Of a stretch of 64,000 bases of DNA, positions 11,993 through 22,689 are shown in pieces. Both the position numbers and the translations under genes were made by a program. How positions within the stretch are numbered: the stretch's first letter is position 1; every line of letters begins with the position of its first letter. Location of the stretch: NCBI GenBank assembly GCA_949752745.1, contig OX457025.1:94298804-94362803 (forward strand), given 5' to 3'. The DNA comes from Protula sp. h YS-2021 (lineage: Eukaryota > Annelida > Polychaeta > Sabellida > Serpulidae). Below the pieces are notes generated by a model. The model had not been told where the DNA came from. It saw only the letters and a program-made list of their open reading frames with translations, and did not search any database.

Positions 11993-12676
11993 CAGGAATA
12001 CACTAGTCGCTCGTAAATTCGCCCACGTTTAATTCGAACCAATTTGCCTGGACCTATATTTTGGGTCCTGTGTATTCCTTTGGAAAAGCTAGAATTGATG
12101 AAAATGCTCGGAAATCACAGAAAAGGTTCAATACACTTCTCAAAATGACCGTATGTGGCAAAGATCACGAGTCTACGATGCACTTTTTCGTTGATCTCCC
12201 TGAATTGCAATAATATAAATCGAAGCTACTCACATGTCAGCACTGTTCACTGGTCATTTACTCCTATCTGTGATCACTAAATTGCAATTAATGTCTTTGC
12301 TGCACAATTGCGTGAAACTTATTTCCCTTGGCTTATTACACATAGCTTGTTCCAGAACCTGGTTCTTACCGTAATCTATTTCTTTGATCTTTGGTGCACA
12401 GTTTAAAAATTGGCTCGTGGTTATCTCAAACAACAGATCTTGAGCTATGGAAAGTCGATTAGATGATCGTTGCAGAATTAGTATTATTTTAAGGTTTTAA
12501 TCATACCTTATACTTTGATGTATGCAAACCCTGATCTTATTTGTAAAAGATAAGTCCATAATTATATCTTTCGTACTTTTTATTCTGACAATAACGCGGA
12601 CATATCCCACCAAACCCCGGTTAATTCGACGAAATTTTTACCGGTCCCAAGAAGTTCAAATTGACAAGGGGCTATT
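11993..12676. mobile_element. Decayed pogo/Tigger-like element
   Basis: The left side has repeated 'taaattcg/taattcg' motifs (12011-12040). The right side has ccccggttaattcgacg followed by ggtcccaagaagt (12614-12655), which parallels the right end of the intact-ended element at 18366-19180. The ends are too mutated to show clear TIRs or TSDs. No transposase is readable. Confidence 0.45.
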
Positions 12677-13559
12677 GAATGTGTTACAAGCAATCTGCGA
12701 ATCCCAACATTTCGCGAAACCGCAAACCACATCGGCAAATTCGTCTAATATCTAGAATCTTACCGTTTTTAACCTTCATTTTTATTAAATGACCGCCAAT
12801 TATCAGTTCGCCATAGGTTGACTTCCTTTTAAAGTGAAAGCGGTAAGATCACAAACCGACTTATTATTTGGTGTTGCTTGGTCTAATTTTTTCAGCCAAA
12901 AGAATGAAACGATCGCAGTTAACATTTTGACATCAACTGAAAGACACTCATATGAACAGAATTATTCTTGTTGCAACAATAGCTTCTCGTATTTTCCTAA
13001 TTTTATTTTTAGTATGCATGTGAAATAAAATGTAAGTAGTATTCACGGAAAATACAAGATTGCCTGTGAAACGGCAGAAAATTACGTCAATTTGCCAATG
13101 CGGTTTGCTATTTTCCCCATTTTTTCCATATGCCGTCATAAGACACATTCAGACCTTTAAATTTTGAACTTCGCCAATAAAGAAACGCCTTTGCGGTGTA
13201 CTTAAAAGGGGTACTTGTGTGTAGTATCGTTACACCTTTTTATCACCAGTACCCTTTGACCCACAAAACATCAGTGGTTATGACTGAAAACTGCACATAG
13301 AAAAAAATGACCTGATCATAAATCTGAGAAATAAATATCGATGGCTTTTTGTTTGCAACTGTAATACCGACAACAGTGAAATTGCCCAATTCACAAATAA
13401 AACACTGGGTAAAACTCATGATTATCAGCAACAAGTCAATATTGTGTAATCAGCCGCTACATTTTACTCTAGCTTTTTATCACACCAGACCGTGTGTTGC
13501 ACACTGGAATTATTGTCCTGGAATACAATGTAATTTCCCCCTTTTATAAAGCTGTAATA
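12677..13559. other. Intergenic stretch without recognised features
   Basis: AT-rich DNA between the decayed pogo-like element and the MITE downstream of PSMA1. The open frames present are short and have no family character. Minus-strand AATAAA-like sites occur near 12780 and 12998 and could serve PSMA1, but they are far from its stop. Confidence 0.4.
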
Positions 13560-13770
13560 CAGGGTTGAGATTTCGCGGTCGCCCGTGGCGACCAACTTTT
13601 GGCTCGGGCGACCAACTTTTTCGAGTTGGTCGCCCGAGTGGCGACTAACTTTTTTTCTGAGTATGTTCAGGTAAATTTTGCAAAAATTGCGCCGGGCGAC
13701 TAATTTTTGTGCCGGGCGACTAACTTTTTAAAGTTGGTCGCCCGAAAAATTTTACGAAGTCTCAACCCTG
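13560..13770. mobile_element. 211-bp MITE with cagggttgaga ends, immediately 3' of PSMA1
   Basis: Terminal inverted repeats cagggttgagattt / aagtctcaaccctg. The left flank is TA; the right flank is aa, probably mutated. Inside are at least five copies of 'cgggcgac(c/t)aacttttt' in both orientations, giving strong secondary structure. It sits 90 bp downstream of the PSMA1 stop codon, so it probably lies in that gene's 3' UTR. Confidence 0.75.
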
Positions 13771-13859
13771 AATATCCTATCAGGTTGCTCTTCATTTGTC
13801 TGTTTTAAGTCACAAAGCACTTGATTGGTCTCGAGTCTTAGCCAATGCTATCTGTTCTC

Positions 13860-13946
13860 TCATTGGTCGCCTGGCCTCTGTTCTACTTCCGGTCCAGCCA
13901 AGGAGGGGTCAGGTCTTTCTGACTGTTCATCTGTGTCCATTGTGCT
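13860..13946 (-). CDS. PSMA1: PSMA1 last coding exon (divergent acidic tail)
   Basis: From the acceptor ctttgcag, in the phase left by the previous exon (ends ADDEQ), it reads 28 codons beginning [15 protein letters not shown] and then TGA. Human PSMA1 also ends in an acidic Glu/Asp/Pro-rich tail, but with no residue-level similarity here. The call therefore rests on splice site, phase and composition. Confidence 0.65.
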   Translation of the reverse strand, partial: STMDTDEQSERPDPSLAGPEVEQRPGDQ

Positions 13947-16900
13947 CTGCAAAGTGACGTCATCACACTGACTTTCAATAAGAAAATCTTTTGGCTAAAC
14001 ACCAAGTTGGAAACATCTGTAATTTCCCTTTTCAAGGACCAACCAAATATGGGTGTTACCGGAAATAGACAACAAGCAGCGTGAAGAATTGGTCTCCATA
14101 ACAACACCATGTAGGATAATCCCGAGTGTCGATCGAGAAACAGAACGTTCTAAAACAACGGCGCCATGACGTCACACATCCCAATCATAGCAGGAGGAGC
14201 TTGAATTCACACAAGACTCCACCGTCAACGGTGCTGAGATTGATAAACAAGAAGAGTATCTCTCAACCCCACTTCACCCCTCCATCCACCTCCCCGGGAC
14301 ATCACCCCCAACCCACCCCCGCCCCCCTCCAACCCCAGCCCACCTGCTCGTCATCAGCTTTGCCAGCGCCATGCGACCTCTCCTCTCCCTCTATGAGTGC
14401 CAGGAACTGATCCACCTTCTCATTGTCGTAAATCGTGAACGATGTATCCTTCCCAACCACGGCCATGGAACAATTCTGCCACAAAAACAGCTCAGTTACT
14501 ACGTCACATAGTAAACAGTTCCACAATTGTCCCGAAAGTTACCGTAAGTTATCGTAAATACACACTGCTTTGGTTTTACTTTGTTCGAAATATTTCTTAA
14601 ATTTAGACATATTGCGAACAAGAAAATTCAACAACTGTAGAATTTTTTTTTCATTTAATATTTTTTCCTTACAAGCAGAACATAAATGATATGAAGTACC
14701 CAAACCTTGTTAGTGAGCTCCACCTCGTTCGGTAACGTGTCTCGCAAAGCGCGCAAGCCGTGCTTAATAAGGTCTTCTAAAGAACCTATATTTCAAAAAA
14801 AAAAAGAAAAAAAAAAAAGTAGAGTCAGTGGAACGGATCGAATCCCCCACCACAAGAGAAAGATTATCCCTGCCACAGACGAACGGATGGACGTATTCAC
14901 AGGCAAAATACTTCTTGCATACCTGCAAATGGTGGCATGGGCAAAGCCGCTGTACTCGCTCCGGTTTGAGATACAGATTACACAAAATCATGCAAGTGTC
15001 CACAGACAGACAGACAAACCCGAATACTGTAGTCTCCCGTTTTGCGCTTAGCGGCGCCGGGGAGCTAAACAAACTATTGACATATATGCAACGTGAACTT
15101 GTCAAGTAAAAAGATGCCTGGAAAATAAAAGAATCAAATTAAGAGTTGTAGATGACATTCTTTTATAAACCAATGCTACATTTTCTGTTCTCTAATCGCC
15201 TATAAAACGTGTGATTCTCGCCAGCGTCACATGAATAAACCAACGTGACGCTGGCGGAGGCTTTGTGAATGAAATCCTTCTTGCCTTGCATCACGGAAGT
15301 TACGACACAGTACACGCGAGGCGTACAATACTGTGAAATATCCATGAGGTATGTACGAGGCTTGCATAAAACTGAACCCTCAAGAATAACATTACTGGCT
15401 CGTCAAAACACCCCCCCCCCCACTCCCTTTCTACAAACACTCCAACTTGAAATTCGTGATTTAGCACTGTTTGTTGGAACGTCTGCAGAACTAAAGTTGT
15501 GCAGTAAAATACTACGGTCTACAGACATTATTTAATTTACTTATTTATTTAAGTATATTGTTTGGCATTCTGTAGGACTTGTATTAGCCGTTAGCAATCT
15601 GTACATACAGTCCGGGAATTCATCCAGGTGTTTCTCCACGTATGTTCTTGCACTCTGAGATCTTGCACCGATGGCCATCGCCTTGCAGTCAAAGTAGTTG
15701 GCGGACGGACAGGTCTGGTATATATGCGGTCCGTGATCCTGTAAGCAGTCAATCACTGTGTGACGTCACAATACAACTGCGCTGCAATGACCTTGGCCTT
15801 ACGGAGACGACAGCAGAAGCTGGAGGGCATGACGGGCAGGGATCACAATGAAGAACTGAGTAGCAGCTGGGCATCCGAACAACCCCCCCCCCCCCCCCCC
15901 CCCCCTCATGATAAAACAAGAATCGCAGGGTCGTCGTTCCCACTAGAACATGGCTGTGAGAAAAATGAAAAAAAAAAAAAATCCGCCGATCATCGCGTGT
16001 TTTTGTACAGTTACGTCCTACGGCCCCCCACTCCAACTTACAAGAATACTTGTACATTTAACCGACCCCCTCCCCCTCCCCATCGGCCCGTCTGACACAC
16101 ACCGCCTACCCACTCCTCGATTTTCATCTACACCACTACCACTGACACTCGCTTCCTCTTGCCCTTGAGGTGTAGATTGTAAATTGAAAATAACAATTTT
16201 CGGCCATTCAAACACGACAAAGCTCCTTTTGTTTTGGGCCATATAAAAAAACAACAGATTGACCACAAAGCGCTTACGTCATAACCAGCTACGAGCAGTC
16301 CCACGCCGAAGGGTCGTCTGCCGTAGCGCTGCGTAGGAATCTGGGACTTATTACCCACAAGCCCCACCAGCCTGGATACCGGCAGGGGGCGCTCGTAGAC
16401 GTAGCGCGAACTCAGGCATTCGTGTCTCATAAAACGACTGCAAAGAATCAACCCATGTACAGAATGCAAATTATGTGTTAAAATACGCTCTGCGTTCGCC
16501 AGTTTATCATTTATTCTTTCTTATGCAATGCAGAATTACTGAAAATCAAACAATTCACCTTTCAAAAGCGAATTTTTTTTTTTTTTTTTTTGGAAAACAG
16601 GTAAAACCACAACCCGTTTTCTGTTTGAAACAAATGTTTCGCCAAATAAACCTGCAGTTCAAACTCGTGTATTTCTCAGCCTGGCCACACACAAAACCTT
16701 CTCAAAGGTAACTGAAACGCAGGCTGTAAGAATCGACACATCGACAAAGAATATCTGTTTTGTCTTTCTTCTTTATTTATTTATTAAAAAAAAAAACAGG
16801 TCAGGCTGCGAAAATTTGCAGCGACAATATTTTAAGATAAACTAGAACTTTCATAAGACTAATATTAAAATATTGAAACCTCGTTACGTCGACGTGGTTC

Positions 16901-18087
16901 CGACAAGCACATTTGTCTCGAAATATCTCTAGTTTCGACACAAGTGCTATTACAACGGCCTTGTTAACTGAAAGAATTTCTGACCCGTCCAGCTGAATTC
17001 TACAGGCACGTACCTGAGTAGTCTGGCGTCTGCGGTGAGGCCAGCTATGGAGACGCCCACGTGGTCATCGATGTGCAGGATCTTCTTCTGGTGCGCCGAA
17101 AGCTCAGACGGCGCCCTCTACAACCACACGGGTATAACCTTGTTATTAGCTATAACCACAATATAATCATAATATAACCACAATCTAATTTCTTTTATAA
17201 CGAACTCCACTAACGAGAGCTAAATTTCAAAAAGGAAGAAACGAAATCGTAGTAAAATGATGTTTTCTTTTTCGAGTTCGTCCGTTCATTAGAAGGGTTC
17301 ACCAAGTAAAGTTTGGTAATACAGTTCAATTTATTTGAAAAATTCTCTATTTGTGTAAGATGTGACGCAAAGCCAAACACGAAACAGACATTTTCTCCCG
17401 CTTTGAAGGCACTTCCAGACTTGGCTCACATACAAAGGAACAACCCTTGGACTTTCAGCAAATTATACTGACTTATTTATTTCAAATCTCACACTTCACT
17501 CTGCAGTTTTTACAAATAATGATGAATATACAACACATCAGGTCGTTTCACCTTCTCCCTCCTCTGTTTTTTCTTTCACCCCCCTCACCTCCCTCTCTCC
17601 CTCTCTCTCTCTCTCTCTCTCACTATTCTCCGTCTATTTGGTTGGATTTAACACACCTTGAGAGCGACGAGGATGGCGTGTGTTTTATTTTTCAGCGCCA
17701 CCGTGGCGGATCCCTGTTTCACCGCCTCCATGGCGTACTCCAGCTGGTGTATACGCCCCTGTAAATCACGCCACACAGGACCGTGTTACTACTTTGTCTA
17801 TTTTACACTGCAGGAAGATGTGGTCTTAAAGGATACTCATACTTAATACTTAATACTCATACTTAATACTCATATCAACATGACACAATAAAATCTCTGG
17901 GACAATCATACAGAAAACGTTTTTTTTTCTTTACTATTATTGTTTTTTAATTTTCATTTTTTATTTATTTCGTTTTGTCTTTTTTTAGGCAAGGGGGATT
18001 GTGTTTAGCTAGAGGTTAGCTTTGACTCGCACACATACACACCTGAGGACTCCACACCGTCACATCGTGATCGTACTGGTTTCTAAA
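13860..18087 (-). CDS. PSMA1: Proteasome subunit alpha type-1 (20S core alpha ring), eight coding exons
   Basis: Alpha6-type subunit of the 20S proteasome outer ring; non-catalytic. Minus-strand exons: 18043-18087, 17657-17758, 17014-17117, 16278-16437, 15609-15738, 14706-14785, 14344-14475, 13860-13946. All have AG/GT borders and compatible phases, giving 279 codons plus stop. The first exon found begins [15 protein letters not shown] immediately after an acceptor, so the initiator Met must lie in a separate upstream exon. The proteasome alpha N-terminal signature follows ([20 protein letters not shown]). Diagnostic later blocks are [37 protein letters not shown] and [16 protein letters not shown]. 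With Met the protein is about 280 residues against 263 in human, the excess being in the acidic, disordered C-terminal tail. No disruptions are seen. Confidence 0.95.
15219..15256. repeat. Perfect 12-bp hairpin in PSMA1 intron
   Basis: Arms cgccagcgtcac (15219-15230) and gtgacgctggcg (15245-15256) with a 14-base loop. Could be a small MITE core or simply a stable intronic hairpin. Confidence 0.6.
17597..17623. repeat. (CT)n microsatellite in PSMA1 intron
   Basis: A run of ct dinucleotides within a pyrimidine-rich block just downstream (minus-strand sense) of the 17657-17758 exon. Other simple tracts in this gene are a C20 run near 15886-15905 and T/A runs near 16570 and 16784. Confidence 0.7.
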
Positions 18088-18365
18088 CTGTAAAGCAAAA
18101 TGTATCACTGTTAAAACCAAACCCTGTGCTATCTTCAATCTGTCGAGCCGGAGAAAGATGAAATGCGACAATCTGTACAGTATTGGCTTTAGTCTAGTGC
18201 AAAAGGTACTCTTTTTTTTTGCCGGATCGTGAAAAAAAGAAAAGCTTCAAAGAATTTTTTGCGGCTGAAACCAAACAAACCTAAAATCATACCTACATGT
18301 TTATTTTATTATCATAAAGTAAAGTACATATCAATGGTGCAATATATATATATATATACATAATA

Positions 18366-19180
18366 CAGGGGCCCCTCGTTAATTCGTCCTCGGTTAATTC
18401 GATCCCTCGGCTAATTCGTACCAATTCCGTCGGTCCCGATTTTGGGACCCATTCACTTCTATGTAAAAGTACGAATTAACGAGGACTCGGATAATTCGTC
18501 CCAAAATTTACCCTCAATTTTTTTCTATTCCGGTCTTTTATCTATGCAGAGCCATACAGATTAAGCATGCCACACAGTTAAAACAACACGTTACTCAGGC
18601 ATCATGTGTAGGGGTTGCATAATGCGCATTGTGGGACAGTAATGGTGGGGGTTTAGGGATTATGATTGGCATGGTCTCTTCAATATACACAATGCAATGT
18701 GCACAGCGTTTTCACAGGCCACTAATCCGCAGCATCGTCTGTCACGTTCTATACAGCAGCTTAAGATGCCGTTCGTCTTCTGTGGACACTTCGCGCTCCA
18801 GAGCGTGTATATAATTTGTGAGCAGTAGTCAAGCATTTCAACTTGCACAATGGGATCAAAACGAAAACACAATGATTACACAGTGGACCTTAAGTTCAAA
18901 GTGTTAAACCAAATAACGAGTGGCTCAAAAACCAAAATTCAAATAATGACGGAGTATGGGTTACCTAAAAATACACTTGCTTCATGGATAAAGAATAACT
19001 ATAAAGTAATCAATGGTGTTGAAACCAGCCAATTTGAGCACACTATAAAGCGCGCAAGGTTTAAAGGTTCATTGTTGTTTTTGTCCATTAGAAAATTTGA
19101 CCCCCGGTTAATTGTTACCCTCGGTTAATTCGTACTTTTTCCCTTGGTCCCAAGGAGTACGAATTAACGCGGGGCCCCTG
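18366..19180. mobile_element. 815-bp pogo/Tigger-like transposon remnant with TA target duplication
   Basis: The left end caggggcccctcgttaattc and the inverted right end (caggggccccgcgttaattc) match almost perfectly. Both are flanked by TA (18364-18365 and 19181-19182), the target used by the Tc1/mariner-pogo group. Motifs such as 'cggttaattcg' and the 'ggtccc' blocks recur in mirrored order near both ends. Inside is only the N-terminal part of a transposase, so this is an internally deleted, non-autonomous copy. Confidence 0.85.
18850..19128 (+). pseudogene. Truncated pogo/Tigger transposase: psq-type DNA-binding domain only
   Basis: The 92-codon frame starts MGSKRKHNDYTVDLKFKVLN and continues with SKTKIQIMTEYGLPKNTLAS. 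This is the layout of the Pipsqueak/CENP-B N-terminal helix-turn-helix (residues about 8-60) that binds transposon ends in pogo-type transposases. The second HTH and the DDD/DDE catalytic core are absent, and the frame runs into the right terminal repeat. It is not functional alone. Confidence 0.7.
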
Positions 19181-19182
19181 TA

Positions 19183-20090
19183 GTATAAATTACGCCGCAT
19201 TCTTTTTTAAATAAAATGGCACACAATTGACCAGAAGTTAATCTCCCTAGCATACACTATCACACAAGGGAAAAACTGATGTATAAACACTGGGCATCAT
19301 TAGAAGGGGCACTGATGCATATTTAAACATGGGGTCCGTCCGGTGATCTTTTTTCTTAATTTTTCTCAAAAAAAATAGATTAGGCCGGGGCGAAACATTT
19401 TTTATATTTTTTAAAATTTTGGGGACCTAGCATTGGCCAAAACTTTATTTCCTTTCTTTTTCCTTGCAAAATATGGTTCAATAGTTTTATAAAACGCCAC
19501 TATAGCGCAAGACTTAAATTAATTAATTTACAAGTTGCCACTGCGAAGTGTTTCTTGCATGAAAATGCGAGCGCCGAAGGCGCGAAAACGATAAAATTCT
19601 ACGATAAATGTCTCCTCTGAAAACCCCGCGTGCTGACCTACTAATTGCGCCTAAGATTGCTTATTCACTTGGACGAAACTTGCCAACTCGAGTCTTTTGT
19701 GGATTAGACGAGCAATAAAAACGGCACTTCCACAGTCGCAAAACTCAGTCATACAATGGAAATATTTTATAACCAAGGACGCCGTCGGTGAAATGAAAGG
19801 TTCACATTTTTTTGTAATTTTTGCACGCAAACTGTTATTTTGTACAAAATACAAAATATTATTTGCCATTAACGTGTGACTCAATTGAGCTCAGGCAATG
19901 TTAAAATACACATTGTTAAAAAAAATTCTGTTTATTTTTATTCAAAATGAACGACAAGCTCAAGACAAAAACCAGTATTTTGAATTTATGTTCTTACTTC
20001 ACTGCCAAGCATTTTCACGGAGCGATATACGAAAAACATTTTTCCATGGCATGTATACACGATTGTATTCCCAAACTAACCAAATTATCC
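19183..20090. other. Intergenic stretch, nothing recognised
   Basis: AT-rich, with a short hairpin (gcgccgaaggcgc, about 19571). No coding similarity, RNA gene or terminal repeats were recognised. Confidence 0.4.
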
Positions 20091-20100
20091 AGGTGTTCAA

Positions 20101-20921
20101 TAGGATATTCCGAATCCGGGACAGAAGGGCCCTGGACAAAAGGGTCTTGGACATAAGGGCCTTTCCCAAAACGGCCTTTTCCAAAAGGGCCTTTCCCAAA
20201 ACGGCCCTAAATGAAAAGTTGGACAAAAGGGCCTTGAGAAATTTTTTTGGGATATGGTCCTCAAAATTATTTTTATTTTTTGTGTAATAAAATAACAACT
20301 CTAAAAACAAAGTTTATTGATTTTATTGCCTGATTCATCGAGACAAATTTTTTTCTTTGTCTTGTATCCATTGCTGTTGGTCACAGTTCAAATAAAGACC
20401 TCAAATTCAGAACTCGTATATCGGCAAGACACTGACATGCCAGCATCATCCGGCTTAGCTCGTGTGTTTAAACAGCACAGTGCAGAGGAACGAAACAAAG
20501 GACAGAGATTATCTTTTGTGGCACAATGACTCCGAAATCTGGCATCTAAAGACAGTGATGGGAAGTAATTGAAAGAGTCTTTACAATGAGTAAAACATCA
20601 AGGCAGTGATTGGTACAAGCAGGGATTAACCTGTGGCACAGTGCTTCGAAAATTTCAAGAGAATGATGGGGAGTAATTGAAACGAAGCATCAAGGCAGTT
20701 ATCTCTAGAAACACAATGAAGCCTGTTTTTTTTTACTTTTTTATTTTATTACATATTTTATTAAATAATTAAAACTCAAAATCCTAGAAAAAATTCTCAA
20801 GGCCCTTTTGTCCAACTTTTCATTTAGGGCCGTTTTGGGAAAGGCCGTTTCGGGAAAGGCCCTTATGTCCAAGGCCCTTTTGTCCAAGGCCGTTCTGTCT
20901 GGATACCGGATATTCCATTTC
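20101..20921. mobile_element. ~820-bp MITE with ~140-bp terminal inverted repeats made of short repeats
   Basis: The left arm (about 20101-20248) and right arm (about 20790-20921) are inverted copies. Each is built from short modules such as ggacaaaagggcc and tttcccaaaacggcc repeated several times. The outer ends carry ggatattccg-like motifs. The middle is AT-rich with no transposase. The exact tips and target duplication could not be fixed. Confidence 0.75.
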
Positions 20922-21389
20922 AACAACTACGCAATTCGTGTCCAGTTGGTCTTACTCCAGTTACATTTTTTGTGTTTTGTTCACTTACAAACGTAATAAC
21001 AGGATCTGAAATAAGCAATGGTTGAATTACGTTGTTTTTTAAATTTTATATCTTATATTTATTGTCTTTATGTTTCAATGCGGGCGGCAGAAAGGCTTGG
21101 TATATTAAATTAATACGACACATTTGAAAATTAGAATTCTACTCAAGAATTACTCATTTCACATGTAGAATGTAGACACAAACTTTTAGAGCAAAAGAGC
21201 ATGAAAGACTATTCCGTGTCCTCTTCGCGCTACAGAAACAATATTTAGGGGTGTTGTTATATGAATAACTTGACATAAACTTAAATACGTCAACCACCCC
21301 CATACAGTCCGTCAGCACGTCCAACACTAAACTATCCAGTCATCTGCGAATTCTTCATAATGATGCCTTGGCTCAGATTTTTTTTAGCA

Positions 21390-21599
21390 CTCAGCCAATA
21401 TTGGCTGAAGTGTGTCGAGCCGTCCTGCCGTCTGTCGGTAAACTTTTTTTGTCCGGGCGATATCACTTGTCCGTCCGTCACACTTTAAACTTTTTTGTCC
21501 GGGCGATATATCAATAACTATTCATCGGATCTTCACAAAACCTGTATAACCAGAAAGTATAATTAGTGCAGATGTGCAACGGGGGGTTCAATTTGTCAA
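21390..21599. repeat. gtccgtccgtc-type tandem repeat (left part of the interrupted target)
   Basis: Contains cactttaaacttttttgtcc, 'gggcgatat', 'gatgtgcaac' and ends in 'caatttgtcaa'. The same unit continues at 28101-28440, after the 6.5-kb insertion. The period is about 150 bp. Confidence 0.75.
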
Positions 21600-21614
21600 C
21601 AGGCTTGCCGGAGG

Positions 21615-21775
21615 TTGTTTTTAAAAAAAAGTACGCAAACTGCTAAAAAAAAAAAGAACGCTTGATGGCAAAAGAAAAGTACAAAAAAAGAACGCTTTAG
21701 AAAAAAAGAACAAAAAAAGTACGCCAAAAATGTTGAAAATAAAAGATATAAAGATAAAAAGTGTCCTAAAAAAGC
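21615..21775. repeat. Left subterminal A-rich repeats (aaagtacg / aaagaacg)
   Basis: Runs of A are followed by gtacg or gaacg at least five times. The same modules occur at 27955-28090 near the right end, in the same orientation, so they are direct rather than inverted subterminal repeats. Possible transposase-binding sites by position (inference). Confidence 0.65.
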
Positions 21776-21972
21776 CTCAGAAATAGTTTGTATGCGTTTT
21801 TCTTGAATAAACAAGAACAGCTGTCAACGGCAATAATAATAGATGTACGTATTCTAAGAGGCGATAAAATCACCAAAACAAGCATGTCCAAGGACGTGCC
21901 CCAGCCGGGTTACCGAATAAGGAAAGAGAGAAAAACTCTGAAACGAATACTGTTAGGCCAAACAATGAAGTA

Positions 21973-22679
21973 CAGACGAAACCGGTTAATCGCATAGCCA
22001 GTTTGCCAAGCCCTGTTATGAGTTTATCCGATTTATGCGTTTATCCGGAGTCCTCTTGCCGTGCTTATTTTTTTCATTTGCGATAGTTATTATACGTACA
22101 CCTCCGCCCCTAGTAATTTTTTCTTGGCTGCGTATTTAAATGGTGACTATGCACTCACTGCTATCTGACGCAACGTGGGGATTAAGGGTTTCAGGCCATT
22201 ATTTAGTGAGAGCTCAGGCAGCGCGGGGATTAGGAGTTGCAGGTCATTATCTAGCGCCAGCTAAGGCAGTGCGGGGATTCAGGATAAAGGTCATTATTTA
22301 GTGAGAGCTGAGAGAGTGCGGTGATTAAGAATTCGAGACTCGCCGTCAACAACCGCGACTGGGTTGGTACATGTACACAATGGGTCAAGCAAACAGAAGA
22401 CAAAGCATTAGATAAATAAACGAGGAGCAGCTTATTCCCTTAGTTTGCTTGAAGTGTGGCACTGTTTGGATGGTCACCCAGAATTATGCAATTAACCGGT
22501 ATGCTTCCCATTTTAACGTGGAAAAGCTATGCGTTTATCCAGTTTATGCGATTAAGCGATATGCAATTATCCGGTTAAATTTCCAATAGACAGTATTGGA
22601 AATGGTTTGGGATTTGCGAATAATATGCAGTTAACCGATTTATGCGTTTAACCGGTATGCGATTAAGTGATTTCATCTG
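21973..22679. mobile_element. 707-bp nested pogo-like MITE with TA target duplication
   Basis: The left end cagacgaaaccggttaatcg and the inverted right end (cagatgaaatcacttaatcg) match with few changes and are flanked by TA on both sides. Subterminal motifs such as 'tttatccg' and 'tatgcgtttaaccggt' repeat near both ends. There is no transposase frame. It lies inside the larger 21600-28100 unit, so it inserted later or was carried along. Confidence 0.75.
22169..22337. repeat. 48-bp tandem repeat inside the nested MITE, ~3.5 copies
   Basis: Units contain gcggggatta, 'caggtcattat' and 'tagtgagagct' at about 48-bp spacing. Confidence 0.7.
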
Positions 22680-22689
22680 TACTTTGTTT

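Noticed and set aside
16877..16975. Possible MITE with cctcgttacgtcgacg / acaacgg ends in a PSMA1 intron
   Set aside because: Ends match too weakly and no TA flank is visible.
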